Part shown: one piece after another, positions 1-7,300 of the stretch
How the letters are laid out: every line of letters begins with the position of its first letter
How positions within the stretch are numbered: the first letter of the stretch is position 1
Source of the DNA: Kineosporia sp. A_224
GTDB taxonomy: Bacteria > Actinomycetota > Actinomycetes > Actinomycetales > Kineosporiaceae
DNA length: 45,289 nt
Reading direction: 5' to 3'
Assembly (NCBI RefSeq): GCF_002198655.1
Contig: NZ_MWLN01000203.1
Location: forward strand, 1-45,289
Position numbers and translations under genes: made by a program
Notes under the pieces: model-generated
What the model was told of the DNA's origin: nothing
Database searches by the model: none
Seen by the model: only the letters and a program-made list of their open reading frames with translations

Positions 1-27
1 GCCCACACCCTGCCCCTCAAGAAGTAG
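1..27 (+). CDS. C-terminal end of an unidentified gene (partial)
   Basis: An open frame runs in from the left edge and ends at TAG (25-27), giving the tail AHTLPLKK. Only eight codons are visible, so the product cannot be named. It would be convergent with pobA, and the long hairpin at 45-95 lies between the two stop codons, which supports a real gene end here. Another reading is that the frame is fortuitous. Confidence 0.4.
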   Translation, partial: AHTLPLKK

Positions 28-44
28 ACCCCCTCTCCCCCAAC

Positions 45-95
45 GAGTTACTAGCGCGTATGACCCATCTACTGGGTCATACGCGCTAGTAACTC
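45..95. terminator. Perfect 23-bp inverted repeat, probable bidirectional terminator
   Basis: Positions 45-67 and 73-95 are exact reverse complements separated by the 5-nt loop TCTAC. The arms are only about half G+C, far below the surroundings, and contain ACTAGCGCGTATGACCC. It lies between the stop of the partial gene at 27 and the stop of pobA at 109, as expected of a shared terminator. No T-run follows on either side, so it is not a canonical intrinsic terminator; a dispersed extragenic palindrome is the alternative. Confidence 0.6.
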
Positions 96-108
96 CGAGG
101 GGTGCGGG

Positions 109-1293
109 TCAGGGAGTGAAGGGGAGGCCGGTGTAGTTCTCGGCGAGGCTGGTGGCGGCGGCGTCCGAGCTGGTCACGTAGCGCAGCTGGGAGAGCTGGA
201 GCTGGTCGTCGAACGGGTCCGCGCCCGGGCTCCGGTGCAGCATCGACGTCATCCACCACGAGAAGTGGGTGGCCCGCCAGACCCGGCGGGTGGCGGTGTC
301 GGAGTAGGCGTCGAGCAGGTCGGTGCGCTGCTCCTTGGCGAACGCCGTGATCGCTTCGGCGAGGACCTTGACGTCGGCCACGGCGAGGTTGAGGCCCTTG
401 GCGCCGGTCGGGGGCACGATGTGCGCGGCGTCCCCGGCGAGGAAGAGCCGGCCGTGGCGCATCGGGCCGCTGACGAAGCTGCGCATCGGGGTGATGCTCT
501 TCTCCGTGACGGGCCCGGTCTTCAGGCTCCAGCCGGGCAGCGCCATCCGGGTCGCGAGGGCGTCCCAGACCCGGTCGTCGGACCAGTCCTCGACCTTCTC
601 GCTCGGGTCGACCTGCACGTAGAGCCGGCTCACCGTCGGCGATCGCATGCTGTGCAGGGCGAAGCCGTCGGGGTGCCAGGCGTAGATCAGCTCGTCGGTC
701 GACGGCTCGACGTCCGCGAGGATCCCGAGCCAGGCGAACGGGTAGACCCGCTCGAAGGTCGCGCGCAGCGCCTCCGGGATCGCCTGCCGGCTCACGCCGT
801 GGAAGCCGTCGCAGCCCGCGACGACGTCGCACTCGAGGACGCGGGCGACACCGTCCGCGTCGGTGAACGTCACCTTGGGCCGGTCGGTCTCGACGTCGAC
901 CACCGCGGTGTCGCTGATGTCGAAGAAGAGCGGCCCGTCCGCGAGCCGGGCGTTGACGAGGTCCTTGACGACCTCGGTCTGGCCGTAGACCCAGACCGAG
1001 CGGTCGCACAGCGCGGGGAAGTCGATGCGGTGCCGCTCGCCGGGCCACTGCAGGTAGATGCCGTCGTGGCGCAGGCCCTGGCGGTGCAGCCGGTCGCCGA
1101 CACCGGCCTCGGTGAGCAGGTCGACGGTCTGCTGCTCGAGCACGCCGGCGCGGATGCGCGCCTCGACGTACTCGCGCGAGCGGTTCTCGACGACCACGCT
1201 GTCGATGCCGGCGTTCGCGAGGAGCCGGGCCAGCAGGAGCCCGGCGGGGCCGGCGCCGATGATGCCGACCTGGGTGCGGATGACGTCGCTCAT
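109..1293 (-). CDS. pobA: 4-hydroxybenzoate 3-monooxygenase
   Basis: This is a cytoplasmic FAD- and NAD(P)H-dependent monooxygenase that converts 4-hydroxybenzoate to protocatechuate. The 394-residue product has the same length as the classical Pseudomonas enzyme. It shows the FAD dinucleotide motif GAGPAG (13-18), the CDGFHG motif (161-166) and the second FAD motif GDAAHIVPPTGAKG (287-300), which includes the conserved Pro-Pro loop near the flavin. The ATG at 1291-1293 is chosen because upstream in-frame sequence runs through the promoter and the next gene. Its product is the substrate of the pcaHG dioxygenase encoded about 2.2 kb away. Two inverted repeats matching the one at pcaH lie directly upstream (1336-1371), which suggests joint control by the IclR protein at 2694-3461. 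The name is secure; cofactor preference cannot be read. Confidence 0.95.
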   Translation of the reverse strand: MSDVIRTQVGIIGAGPAGLLLARLLANAGIDSVVVENRSREYVEARIRAGVLEQQTVDLLTEAGVGDRLHRQGLRHDGIYLQWPGERHRIDFPALCDRSVWVYGQTEVVKDLVNARLADGPLFFDISDTAVVDVETDRPKVTFTDADGVARVLECDVVAGCDGFHGVSRQAIPEALRATFERVYPFAWLGILADVEPSTDELIYAWHPDGFALHSMRSPTVSRLYVQVDPSEKVEDWSDDRVWDALATRMALPGWSLKTGPVTEKSITPMRSFVSGPMRHGRLFLAGDAAHIVPPTGAKGLNLAVADVKVLAEAITAFAKEQRTDLLDAYSDTATRRVWRATHFSWWMTSMLHRSPGADPFDDQLQLSQLRYVTSSDAAATSLAENYTGLPFTP

Positions 1294-1335
1294 GGAGCAA
1301 GGCAAGCCTGCCCTGGCCGGAAGGGCCAGACCTGG

Positions 1336-1371
1336 CTTCCGCTGAGCGGAAGGCTTCTCGCTCAGTGGAAG
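1336..1371. promoter_or_regulatory. Paired IclR-type operator sites upstream of pobA
   Basis: CTTCCGCTGAGCGGAAG (1336-1352) is an 8+1+8 inverted repeat 43 bp upstream of the pobA ATG. A second, imperfect site (about 1354-1371) shares the 13-mer CGCTCAGTGGAAG with the reverse complement of the site at 3481-3497 before pcaH. The centres are about 19 bp apart. The second site overlaps the last codons of the neighbouring kinase gene. I infer these are binding sites for the IclR-family protein at 2694-3461. Confidence 0.7.
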
Positions 1372-2636
1372 TCCGCCAGCGCGAGGTGGAGTCCGTAGCC
1401 CGGGTCGCCCACGTGGTACTGCCACTCGTCCGGCTCGATCCCGTCGAGGAACCGCTGCCAGGCGAGCGCGGCATGCAGCATCGCCAGCGGCCGCGCGACC
1501 TCCACCGCACCGAGCACGTCGACGTCCGGTCCCCACACCGCGGCGGCGGCGTCGAGGACGGCCCGCCGGCCCGCCGGGTCGAGGTCCCCGTCCGCCATGA
1601 CGAGGTCGACGGCCGGCCGCGCCACGAAGCTGTCCCCCCAGTCGAGGACGCACCACCGGCCCGGGACTCCGCGGACGTTCCCGGGGTGGAAGTCCCCGTG
1701 CACCAGCGTCTCCGGGACACCGCACGCCGCCTCCCGGGCGAGCAGGGCGGGCAGCGCGTCGACGAGCCGGCGGGCCTTGTCGATCTCCGCCCCGGTCAGG
1801 GTGCCCGTACCTCCCTCGCCGGCCTGCACGAGGTCGATGAGCCGGGTCAGCCCCGCGACCAGGGGACCCGGCCCGCGACGGTCCGGCACGCCGGCCGCGA
1901 CGAGGTCGTCGACGCGCGCAGCGCAACCGACCTGGATCCGGGCGAGGAGCGCCGCGAACCCGGCGACCCGCTCGGCCGGCGCGTCGTAGCAGTCCTCCCC
2001 CGGGACGTCGTCCAGCAGCACCCGTCCGCTGCCGTCCGGCCCGGCGGCCCGGGCGAGCAGGACGGGGACGGCGTCCGCGCCCTGCAGCTGCTCGAGGACC
2101 AGGCCCTCGTGGGCGAGGAACCGCGGCGTGACCTTGAGCCAGGCGTCCGCGGCCCGGCCGTCACCGTCGGCCGCCGGCAGCCGCCACAGCGAGGAGAGGT
2201 TCCAGGTGCGCACCTGCACGGGCGGCCCGGCCGCCGTCCGCCCGGCCGCGGCGAGGGCCGTGAGTGCCCAGGCGACGTCCCCCGCCGGGCCGCCGGGCCG
2301 GGCCCACGGCATCCGCAGCGGGTGGTCGGCGAGCGGGTCGGGACCTGGCCACGGGCCGACGAGCGCCGCGGCGCGGCGGACGTCGGCAGGGTCGACCTCG
2401 GCGAGGTAGGTGAGCTCGGGGAGCCCGGGCCCCGGCCGGGCAGCGCCCGACGGCTGCACGACGTTGCGCAGGATCCTCAGCACGGTGACGTGCAGCCCGT
2501 ACCGGGCCAGCGCCCCGGCGACGACGCCGTCCGCCTCCTGCCAGTGCGGGCGCGCGGCCTCGAACGGCGGCAGGGCCCCGAGCACACCCTCCTCGCCGGT
2601 GCAGAGCACGAGGGTGACCGACCGGCCTGACGTCAT
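1362..2636 (-). CDS. Aminoglycoside phosphotransferase (APH)-family protein
   Basis: This is a 424-residue protein of the APH/choline-kinase fold. The catalytic loop HGDFHPGNV (313-321) and the metal-binding VLDWGD (330-335) are intact, so it is probably an active small-molecule kinase. Roughly the first 170 residues precede the kinase core; they contain a stretch with LPPFEAARPHWQEADGVV and VTVLRIL that looks like a degenerate Nudix-like domain. The ATG at 2634-2636 is preferred because GGTGGG lies just upstream; a GTG 15 nt earlier is possible. The substrate is unknown, and there is no specific reason to call it a resistance gene. It sits between pobA and the IclR regulator on the same strand, with a 57-bp gap after the regulator start side, and its stop overlaps a regulatory repeat of pobA. 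Confidence 0.8.
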   Translation of the reverse strand: MTSGRSVTLVLCTGEEGVLGALPPFEAARPHWQEADGVVAGALARYGLHVTVLRILRNVVQPSGAARPGPGLPELTYLAEVDPADVRRAAALVGPWPGPDPLADHPLRMPWARPGGPAGDVAWALTALAAAGRTAAGPPVQVRTWNLSSLWRLPAADGDGRAADAWLKVTPRFLAHEGLVLEQLQGADAVPVLLARAAGPDGSGRVLLDDVPGEDCYDAPAERVAGFAALLARIQVGCAARVDDLVAAGVPDRRGPGPLVAGLTRLIDLVQAGEGGTGTLTGAEIDKARRLVDALPALLAREAACGVPETLVHGDFHPGNVRGVPGRWCVLDWGDSFVARPAVDLVMADGDLDPAGRRAVLDAAAAVWGPDVDVLGAVEVARPLAMLHAALAWQRFLDGIEPDEWQYHVGDPGYGLHLALADFH

Positions 2637-2693
2637 GGGCCCACCCTGCACCCCGGCACCGCAGGGCCGCGAACGAGTTCCGGCGGGCGTCGG

Positions 2694-3461
2694 TCAGGTC
2701 GGCGTCCACCCCGGCGGCAGCTCGCGGCCGATGCCGTTCGCCGCGACCTGCAGCACCGGCACGAGCCGGACGAGGTCGCGGCGCGGCGAGGCGACGACGA
2801 TGCCCAGTGAGGCGACCACCCCGCCGCCGGGCAGCGCGATCGGCACCGCGACCGACCAGGCGCCCGGGGTCATCTCCTCGGCGGTCCGGGCGAAGCCGCG
2901 CCGCCGGACCTCGGCGACCTCGCGGTGCAGCCGGCCCGGCTCGGTGATCGTGTGCGGCGTGACCCGGACCGGGTCGGTGAGGGCGGCGCGGACGACGTCC
3001 CCCGGCGCCTGCGCGAGGAGCACCTTGCCGACGGCGGTCGCATGGAGCGGCAGCCGGGCGCCGGCCCGGCTGAGCACCTGGGCCGTCGTCCGGTCGACGA
3101 GGCGGTCGACGTACAGCGCGTGCAGCCCGTCGCGGACGGCGAGGTGCACGGTCTCGCGCGTCGTCCGGTGCACGTCCTGGAGGAACGGCGACGCGACGTC
3201 GCGCAGGTCACGCTCGACCCGGGCGAGGGTGCCGACGTCCCAGAGCCGACGGCCGATCCCGTACGCGCCGTCGTCCGACCGGGTCAGGCCGCCCCAGCGC
3301 TCGAGCTCGGCGACGAGCCGGTGCGCGGTCGCGAGCGGCTGGCCGCTGCGGCGGGCGATCTCGGAGAGGGTCAGCCGGTCGTGCGCGGCGTCGAACGCCC
3401 CGAGGACGGCGAGCACCCGGGACGCCACCGAGACGCCTGGCTCCCGCGCATTGCCCGCCAT
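2694..3461 (-). CDS. IclR-family transcriptional regulator of the pca/pob genes
   Basis: This is a 255-residue IclR regulator. It has an N-terminal winged helix (about residues 10-75, including LTLSEIARRSGQPLATAHRLVAEL in segments) and a C-terminal effector domain with the typical LPLHATAVGKVLLA stretch. The ATG at 3459-3461 gives the usual family length. A longer frame would run through the operator and into the divergent pcaH start, so it was rejected. It is divergent from pcaHGBD. IclR proteins such as PcaR and PcaU often control protocatechuate genes in response to pathway metabolites. The matching inverted repeats at 1336-1371 and 3481-3497 are the probable targets. The pcaH copy lies just upstream of the -35 box, which suits activation rather than repression. 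The identification of family is strong; the direction of control is inference. Confidence 0.88.
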   Translation of the reverse strand: MAGNAREPGVSVASRVLAVLGAFDAAHDRLTLSEIARRSGQPLATAHRLVAELERWGGLTRSDDGAYGIGRRLWDVGTLARVERDLRDVASPFLQDVHRTTRETVHLAVRDGLHALYVDRLVDRTTAQVLSRAGARLPLHATAVGKVLLAQAPGDVVRAALTDPVRVTPHTITEPGRLHREVAEVRRRGFARTAEEMTPGAWSVAVPIALPGGGVVASLGIVVASPRRDLVRLVPVLQVAANGIGRELPPGWTPT

Positions 3462-3480
3462 CCGGCCAACCTGCCACGAA

Positions 3481-3533
3481 CTTCCACTGAGCGGAAGAGG
3501 CTGGTTGGAGGTCCCGACCGCGGTCCCTAGCGT
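3481..3533 (+). promoter_or_regulatory. pcaH promoter with IclR-type operator
   Basis: The operator CTTCCACTGAGCGGAAG (3481-3497) differs by a single base from the pobA site. It is followed by TTGGAG (3505-3510), a 17-bp spacer, and TAGCGT (3528-3533). Only 7 nt separate the -10 box from the pcaH ATG at 3541, so the transcript is probably leaderless. The operator lies immediately upstream of the -35 box, a position typical of an activator site. Confidence 0.65.
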
Positions 3534-3540
3534 GGACACC

Positions 3541-4311
3541 ATGACGACCGACCACCCGGCGCAGGCCGCCCCCGGACCGGCGAGCGGGCTCGTGCTCCCG
3601 CAGTACGAACGTCCGGCAGGGGTGCACCCGCCGCTGGACTCCCCCGACTACCGGAGCACCGGGCTGCGGCACCCGAAGGAGCCGCTCGTGCTCCTGCCGC
3701 ACCTGCTCACCGAGGTCACCGGGCCGGTCCTCGGCGACGGTCGGGTCACCAAGGACGACGCCGACCTCACCCAGTGGGACGGCGGCGAGGCCCTCGGGCA
3801 GCGGATCGTCGTGCGCGGCCGGGTCCTCGACAGCGACGGCCGGGCCGTGCCCGACACCCTCGTCGAGATCTGGCAGGCCAACGCGGGCGGCCGCTACCGG
3901 CACCTGCGCGACCAGTGGCCCGCTCCGCTCGACCCGCACTTCAACGGGGTCGGCCGGGTCGTCAGCGACTCGCTCGGCCGCTACGAGTTCACGACGATCA
4001 AGCCCGGCGCCTACCCGTGGAAGAACCACCACAACGCCTGGCGGCCGGCGCACATCCACTTCTCGCTCTTCGGCCGGGCGTTCACCCAGCGCCTCGTCAC
4101 GCAGATGTACTTCGAGGACGACCCGCTCTTCTTCCAGGACCCGATCTTCAACTCCATCCCGGACGAGAAGGCCCGCCAGGGGCTGATCTCCCGGTTCGAC
4201 TACGAGGCGACGCAGCCCGAGTGGGCCCTCGCGTTCAGCTGGGACATCGTGCTCCGCGGCAGCGGCGCCACCTACTTCGAGACGGAGGACGTCGATGCCG
4301 ACGACGAGTGA
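3541..4311 (+). CDS. pcaH: Protocatechuate 3,4-dioxygenase beta subunit
   Basis: This is the iron-binding subunit of the intradiol dioxygenase that cleaves protocatechuate to 3-carboxy-cis,cis-muconate. The 256-residue protein carries the N-terminal PCDO_beta region and the intradiol core. The expected Fe(III) ligands are visible as Tyr119 (GGRYRH), Tyr158 (GAYPWKN), His171 and His173 (PAHIHF). The ATG at 3541 is chosen because it follows a good promoter by 7 nt and gives the family length. The gene overlaps pcaG by 17 bp, consistent with translational coupling of the two subunits. It heads the operon pcaH-pcaG-pcaB-pcaD. Confidence 0.96.
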   Translation: MTTDHPAQAAPGPASGLVLPQYERPAGVHPPLDSPDYRSTGLRHPKEPLVLLPHLLTEVTGPVLGDGRVTKDDADLTQWDGGEALGQRIVVRGRVLDSDGRAVPDTLVEIWQANAGGRYRHLRDQWPAPLDPHFNGVGRVVSDSLGRYEFTTIKPGAYPWKNHHNAWRPAHIHFSLFGRAFTQRLVTQMYFEDDPLFFQDPIFNSIPDEKARQGLISRFDYEATQPEWALAFSWDIVLRGSGATYFETEDVDADDE

Positions 4312-4891
4312 CGGGCGGCCCGGCCTCACGGCCTCGCAGACCGTGGGCCCCTATCTCGCCATCGGTCTGACGTGGGAGCACGGCGAGGAGGCCGTCGACC
4401 CCGGCACACCGGGCGCGGTCACGGTCTCCGGCACGCTCTACGACGGCGAGGGGGTGCCGATCCCGGACGGCATGGTCGAGATCTGGCAGGCCCACCCGGA
4501 CGGCCGGTTCCACCACCCCGACGACCCCCGCGGCGTCGCCGAGGCCCCGCCCGGGTTCCGCGGGTTCGCCCGCGCCCAGACCGTGGACGGCGGCCGCTGG
4601 TCGGTGCTGACCCTCGTGCCGGGTGCGGTCCCCGGCCCGGACGGGACGACGCAGGCGCCGCACCTCGACCTCTCGGTCTTCGCCCGCGGCCTGCTCGACC
4701 GGGTCGTCACCCGGGTCTACTTCCCCGAGCACGCGGGCGTCGCCGGCCCGGGCGGCCACGCGGAGGACCGCGTGCTCGCCGCGGTGCCGGCGCACCGCAG
4801 GCATACCCTCGTGGCGCAGCAGGTCGACGGCGGCTACCGCTTCGACATCCGGCTCCAGGGGGAGAACGAGACTGTCTTCTTCGACATCTGA
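4295..4891 (+). CDS. pcaG: Protocatechuate 3,4-dioxygenase alpha subunit
   Basis: This is the partner of PcaH in the protocatechuate 3,4-dioxygenase. The 198-residue protein has the intradiol-dioxygenase fold with MVEIWQAHPDGRF near residues 60-72. It lacks the HxH pair of the beta subunit, as usual for alpha subunits, which contribute to the active-site cavity but do not bind iron. It begins TASQTVGPYLAIGL after a short leader, a characteristic alpha-subunit start. The ATG (4295) lies inside the end of pcaH, and its own last 20 bases overlap the proposed CTG start of pcaB. Confidence 0.95.
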   Translation: MPTTSDGRPGLTASQTVGPYLAIGLTWEHGEEAVDPGTPGAVTVSGTLYDGEGVPIPDGMVEIWQAHPDGRFHHPDDPRGVAEAPPGFRGFARAQTVDGGRWSVLTLVPGAVPGPDGTTQAPHLDLSVFARGLLDRVVTRVYFPEHAGVAGPGGHAEDRVLAAVPAHRRHTLVAQQVDGGYRFDIRLQGENETVFFDI

Positions 4892-6113
4892 CGGCGCACC
4901 GGACGGCGGGCAGGACGGCGGGCACGGCGGCACGTCGTCGTTCCGGCTCTTCGGCGCCGCGGCGACGACGCCCGTCGCCGACGCCCTGACGGACGACGCC
5001 GCCTGGGCGCGCGCCATGCTCGCCTTCGAGGGCGCGCTGGCCCGCGCCGCCGGGGACGTCGGGCTCGTCGACGCCGCCTCGGCGACCGTGGTCGCCGACG
5101 CGTGCGCGAAGGCCGCGCAGGACGTCGGCGCGCGCCTCGACCTCGAGGCGCTCGCCACCGGGACGGCGACCCAGGCCACGCCGGTCGTCGAGCTCGTGCG
5201 GCAGCTCAGGGCGCTCGTGCCCGCGGACGCGCGGCACGCCGTCCATGTCGCGGCGACGAGCCAGGACGTCGTCGACACCGCGGCGATGCTCGTCGCGAAG
5301 GACGCGACAGCCGCCGCCCTCGACACGGCGCACGATGTCCAGCAGCTCCTGCAAGGGCTGGCCCGCGCGCACCGCGGCACCGCGATGGTCGGCAGAACCC
5401 TTCTCCAGCACGGTGAACCGACGACGTTCGGTGCGCTCGCCGCCGTCCGGGCGGTCGGCGTCCGGGAGGCTGCGCAGCGGCTCGCCGAGGTCCGGGTGAC
5501 CCGGCTCGCCGTCCAGCTCGGCGGCGCCGTCGGCACCCTCGCGCCGGCGGGCCGGCACGCGGATGCACTCGTCGCCGGGGTGGCCGAGCAGCTCGGGCTC
5601 GCCGTCCCCGTCGCGCCGTGGCACGCGACGCGCGGCCGGGTCGCCGACCTCGCCGGCGCACTGGGAGCCCTCACCGGCGAGCTCGCCGGCGTCGCCCAGG
5701 ACGTCGTCCTGCTCGCCTCGACCGACATCGCCGAGGTCTCCGTCGCCGCCCCCGGTGGCTCGTCCGCCATGCCGCACAAGCAGAACCCGTCGCGCGCCGT
5801 CCTCGCGCTCGCGTGCGCGTACCGGGTGCCCGGGCTCGTCGCGACGCTGCTCGCCGGCATGCCCGGCGAGCTGCAGCGCGCGGCCGGCGGCTGGCAGGCC
5901 GAGGCGCCCGTCCTCGTCGACCTGCTCCGGCTGGTCGACGCGACGGCGGCGCATGTGCGGGCGTCGCTCGACGGGCTCGTCGTGCACCCGGACCGGATGC
6001 GCGCCGCGGTCGACGCGCTGCTCGCGCGCACCGGCGGCACGCTGGACACCTCGGCCGCCGAGGCGGCCGTCGACCGGGCCCTCGGCGGCCCCCACGAGGA
6101 GGACCACGCATGA
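4872..6113 (+). CDS. pcaB: 3-carboxy-cis,cis-muconate cycloisomerase, probable CTG start
   Basis: This fumarase/aspartase-superfamily enzyme converts 3-carboxy-cis,cis-muconate to 4-carboxymuconolactone. The superfamily signature GGSSAMPHKQNP is present, with the catalytic-loop serines near 297-298. The family N-terminus (SFRLFGAAATTPVADAL, then MLAFEGALARA) must be included, yet this frame has no ATG, GTG or TTG between 4626 and 5015. The only start-like codon is CTG at 4872-4874, eight bases after AGGGGGAG and within the end of pcaG. The resulting 413-residue protein is slightly shorter than typical PcaB. Starting at the ATG of 5016 would delete 48 residues of conserved fold and has no ribosome-binding site. 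The function is secure; the start codon is inferred. Confidence 0.92.
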   Translation: MSSSTSDGAPDGGQDGGHGGTSSFRLFGAAATTPVADALTDDAAWARAMLAFEGALARAAGDVGLVDAASATVVADACAKAAQDVGARLDLEALATGTATQATPVVELVRQLRALVPADARHAVHVAATSQDVVDTAAMLVAKDATAAALDTAHDVQQLLQGLARAHRGTAMVGRTLLQHGEPTTFGALAAVRAVGVREAAQRLAEVRVTRLAVQLGGAVGTLAPAGRHADALVAGVAEQLGLAVPVAPWHATRGRVADLAGALGALTGELAGVAQDVVLLASTDIAEVSVAAPGGSSAMPHKQNPSRAVLALACAYRVPGLVATLLAGMPGELQRAAGGWQAEAPVLVDLLRLVDATAAHVRASLDGLVVHPDRMRAAVDALLARTGGTLDTSAAEAAVDRALGGPHEEDHA

Positions 6114-6880
6114 CGGCAGGGCTCGGTCACGACGTCCACGGCCCGGAGGGCGCCCCCGTGGTCGTCCTCGGCAGCTCGCTCGGCACCGACCGGCGGATGT
6201 GGGACCCGCAGCTCGAGGCGCTCGCGCAGCGGTACCGCGTCGTCCGGTACGACCACCGGGGGCACGGCGCCTCGGAGGTGCCGGCGGGCCCGTACGGCCT
6301 CGCCGACCTCGCGCAGGACGTCCTCGCGCTGCTCGACTCCCTCGGCGTCGAGCGGTTCACCGCCGGCGGCCTGTCGCTCGGCGGGATGGTCTCGATGTGG
6401 CTCGCGGCGCACGTGCCGGACCGCGTCGAGAAGCTCGCGCTCTTCTGCACCTCGGCCTACCTGCCGCCGCTGGAGGGCTGGCTCGACCGGGCGGCCACCG
6501 TGCGGGCGGACGGCACCGGCGCGATCGCGGACGCCGTCGTCGCCCGGTGGTTCACGCCCGGCTTCGCGGCTGCCCGACCGGAGGTCGTCGCCGCGCACCG
6601 CGCGATGGTCGTCGGGACGCCGGCCGAGGGCTACGCCGGCTGCTGCGAGGCGATCGCGGCGATGGACCTGCGCGACGCCCTGGCCAAGGTCACGGCGCCG
6701 GCGCTCGTCGTCGCGACGGCGGACGACCCGGCGACCCCGCAGGAGCACGCGCGCACGATCGCGGCGTACCTGCCGGACGACGTCCCGACCCGGGTCGAGG
6801 TCGTCCCCGGGGCGCACCTGGGCACCGTCGAGAGCGCGGACGTGTGCACGCGACTGCTCCTGGAGCACCTCGCGGGGTGA
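6110..6880 (+). CDS. pcaD: 3-oxoadipate enol-lactone hydrolase
   Basis: This alpha/beta hydrolase opens 3-oxoadipate enol-lactone to 3-oxoadipate. The 256-residue protein shows the nucleophile elbow GGLSLGG (Ser89), an acidic residue at Asp205/206 (ATADDPATP) and the catalytic His236 (GAHLGT). The ATG overlaps the pcaB stop as ATGA. In many actinobacteria PcaD is fused to PcaC (PcaL); here the protein ends at normal hydrolase length and no pcaC follows. The 4-carboxymuconolactone decarboxylase must therefore be encoded elsewhere. It is the last gene of the operon. Confidence 0.93.
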   Translation: MTAGLGHDVHGPEGAPVVVLGSSLGTDRRMWDPQLEALAQRYRVVRYDHRGHGASEVPAGPYGLADLAQDVLALLDSLGVERFTAGGLSLGGMVSMWLAAHVPDRVEKLALFCTSAYLPPLEGWLDRAATVRADGTGAIADAVVARWFTPGFAAARPEVVAAHRAMVVGTPAEGYAGCCEAIAAMDLRDALAKVTAPALVVATADDPATPQEHARTIAAYLPDDVPTRVEVVPGAHLGTVESADVCTRLLLEHLAG

Positions 6881-6990
6881 GCCGCGGGCCCGATCGCCAT
6901 CACCGAGAGCGACCGAGAAGGCACTGTCCGCATCGTGAGATGGGGCCGCGTGTCCGTCGCGAACTCCCTACACTCAACGGAGTCGGGTGG

Positions 6991-7152
6991 TTACGCGGCG
7001 TCCTCGTCCGATGTGCTGGTCCGGAAGAACCACGGCGGGTCGGCGGCGACGAGGCGCGGACGTTCGTGGCAGCTGCCGCAGCGACCGATGCGCGTGTACA
7101 GCAGGACGGCCCACAGGCGGCAACACTTGGCCGTGCCGATCATCGAGTCCAT
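6991..7152 (-). CDS. Small cysteine-rich protein, possible zinc-binding peptide
   Basis: The frame encodes 53 residues with Cys10, Cys11, Cys25 and Cys28-His29 (KCCRLW...GRCGSCHERP), a spacing suited to a small zinc ribbon. I do not recognise a named family. The ATG at 7150-7152 is preceded by GATGAGG; the ATG nine bases later is an alternative. It lies alone in an otherwise gene-free 420-bp interval (6881-7300) between pcaD and the sigma-factor gene, and points away from the sigma gene. I see no other gene in 6881-6990 or 7153-7300. It could be a chance frame, but the clustered cysteines and acidic tail (SDEDAA) argue for a real protein. Confidence 0.5.
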   Translation of the reverse strand: MDSMIGTAKCCRLWAVLLYTRIGRCGSCHERPRLVAADPPWFFRTSTSDEDAA

Positions 7153-7300
7153 TCGAGCGGGAACCTCATCGTTCCTCGGCCACCTCGCTCCCGTTCCTCG
7201 CCCCGTACCGTGACAACCTTGCCTGCACAGGCTGGCACGTCCCGCCTGCGCCGCGTGGCGAAAGACCAAAAGGTGTGTTGCGCGGGCGTGGCGTGAACGG

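Noticed and set aside
1362-2636. Aminoglycoside-resistance gene
   Set aside because: The APH fold is shared by many small-molecule kinases. Neither this nor the protein at 16607-17710 shows a resistance-specific sequence or context.
4235-6868. 877-codon minus-strand frame across pcaGBD
   Set aside because: Ser/Arg/Ala-rich translation antisense to four recognised catabolic genes; no domain visible.
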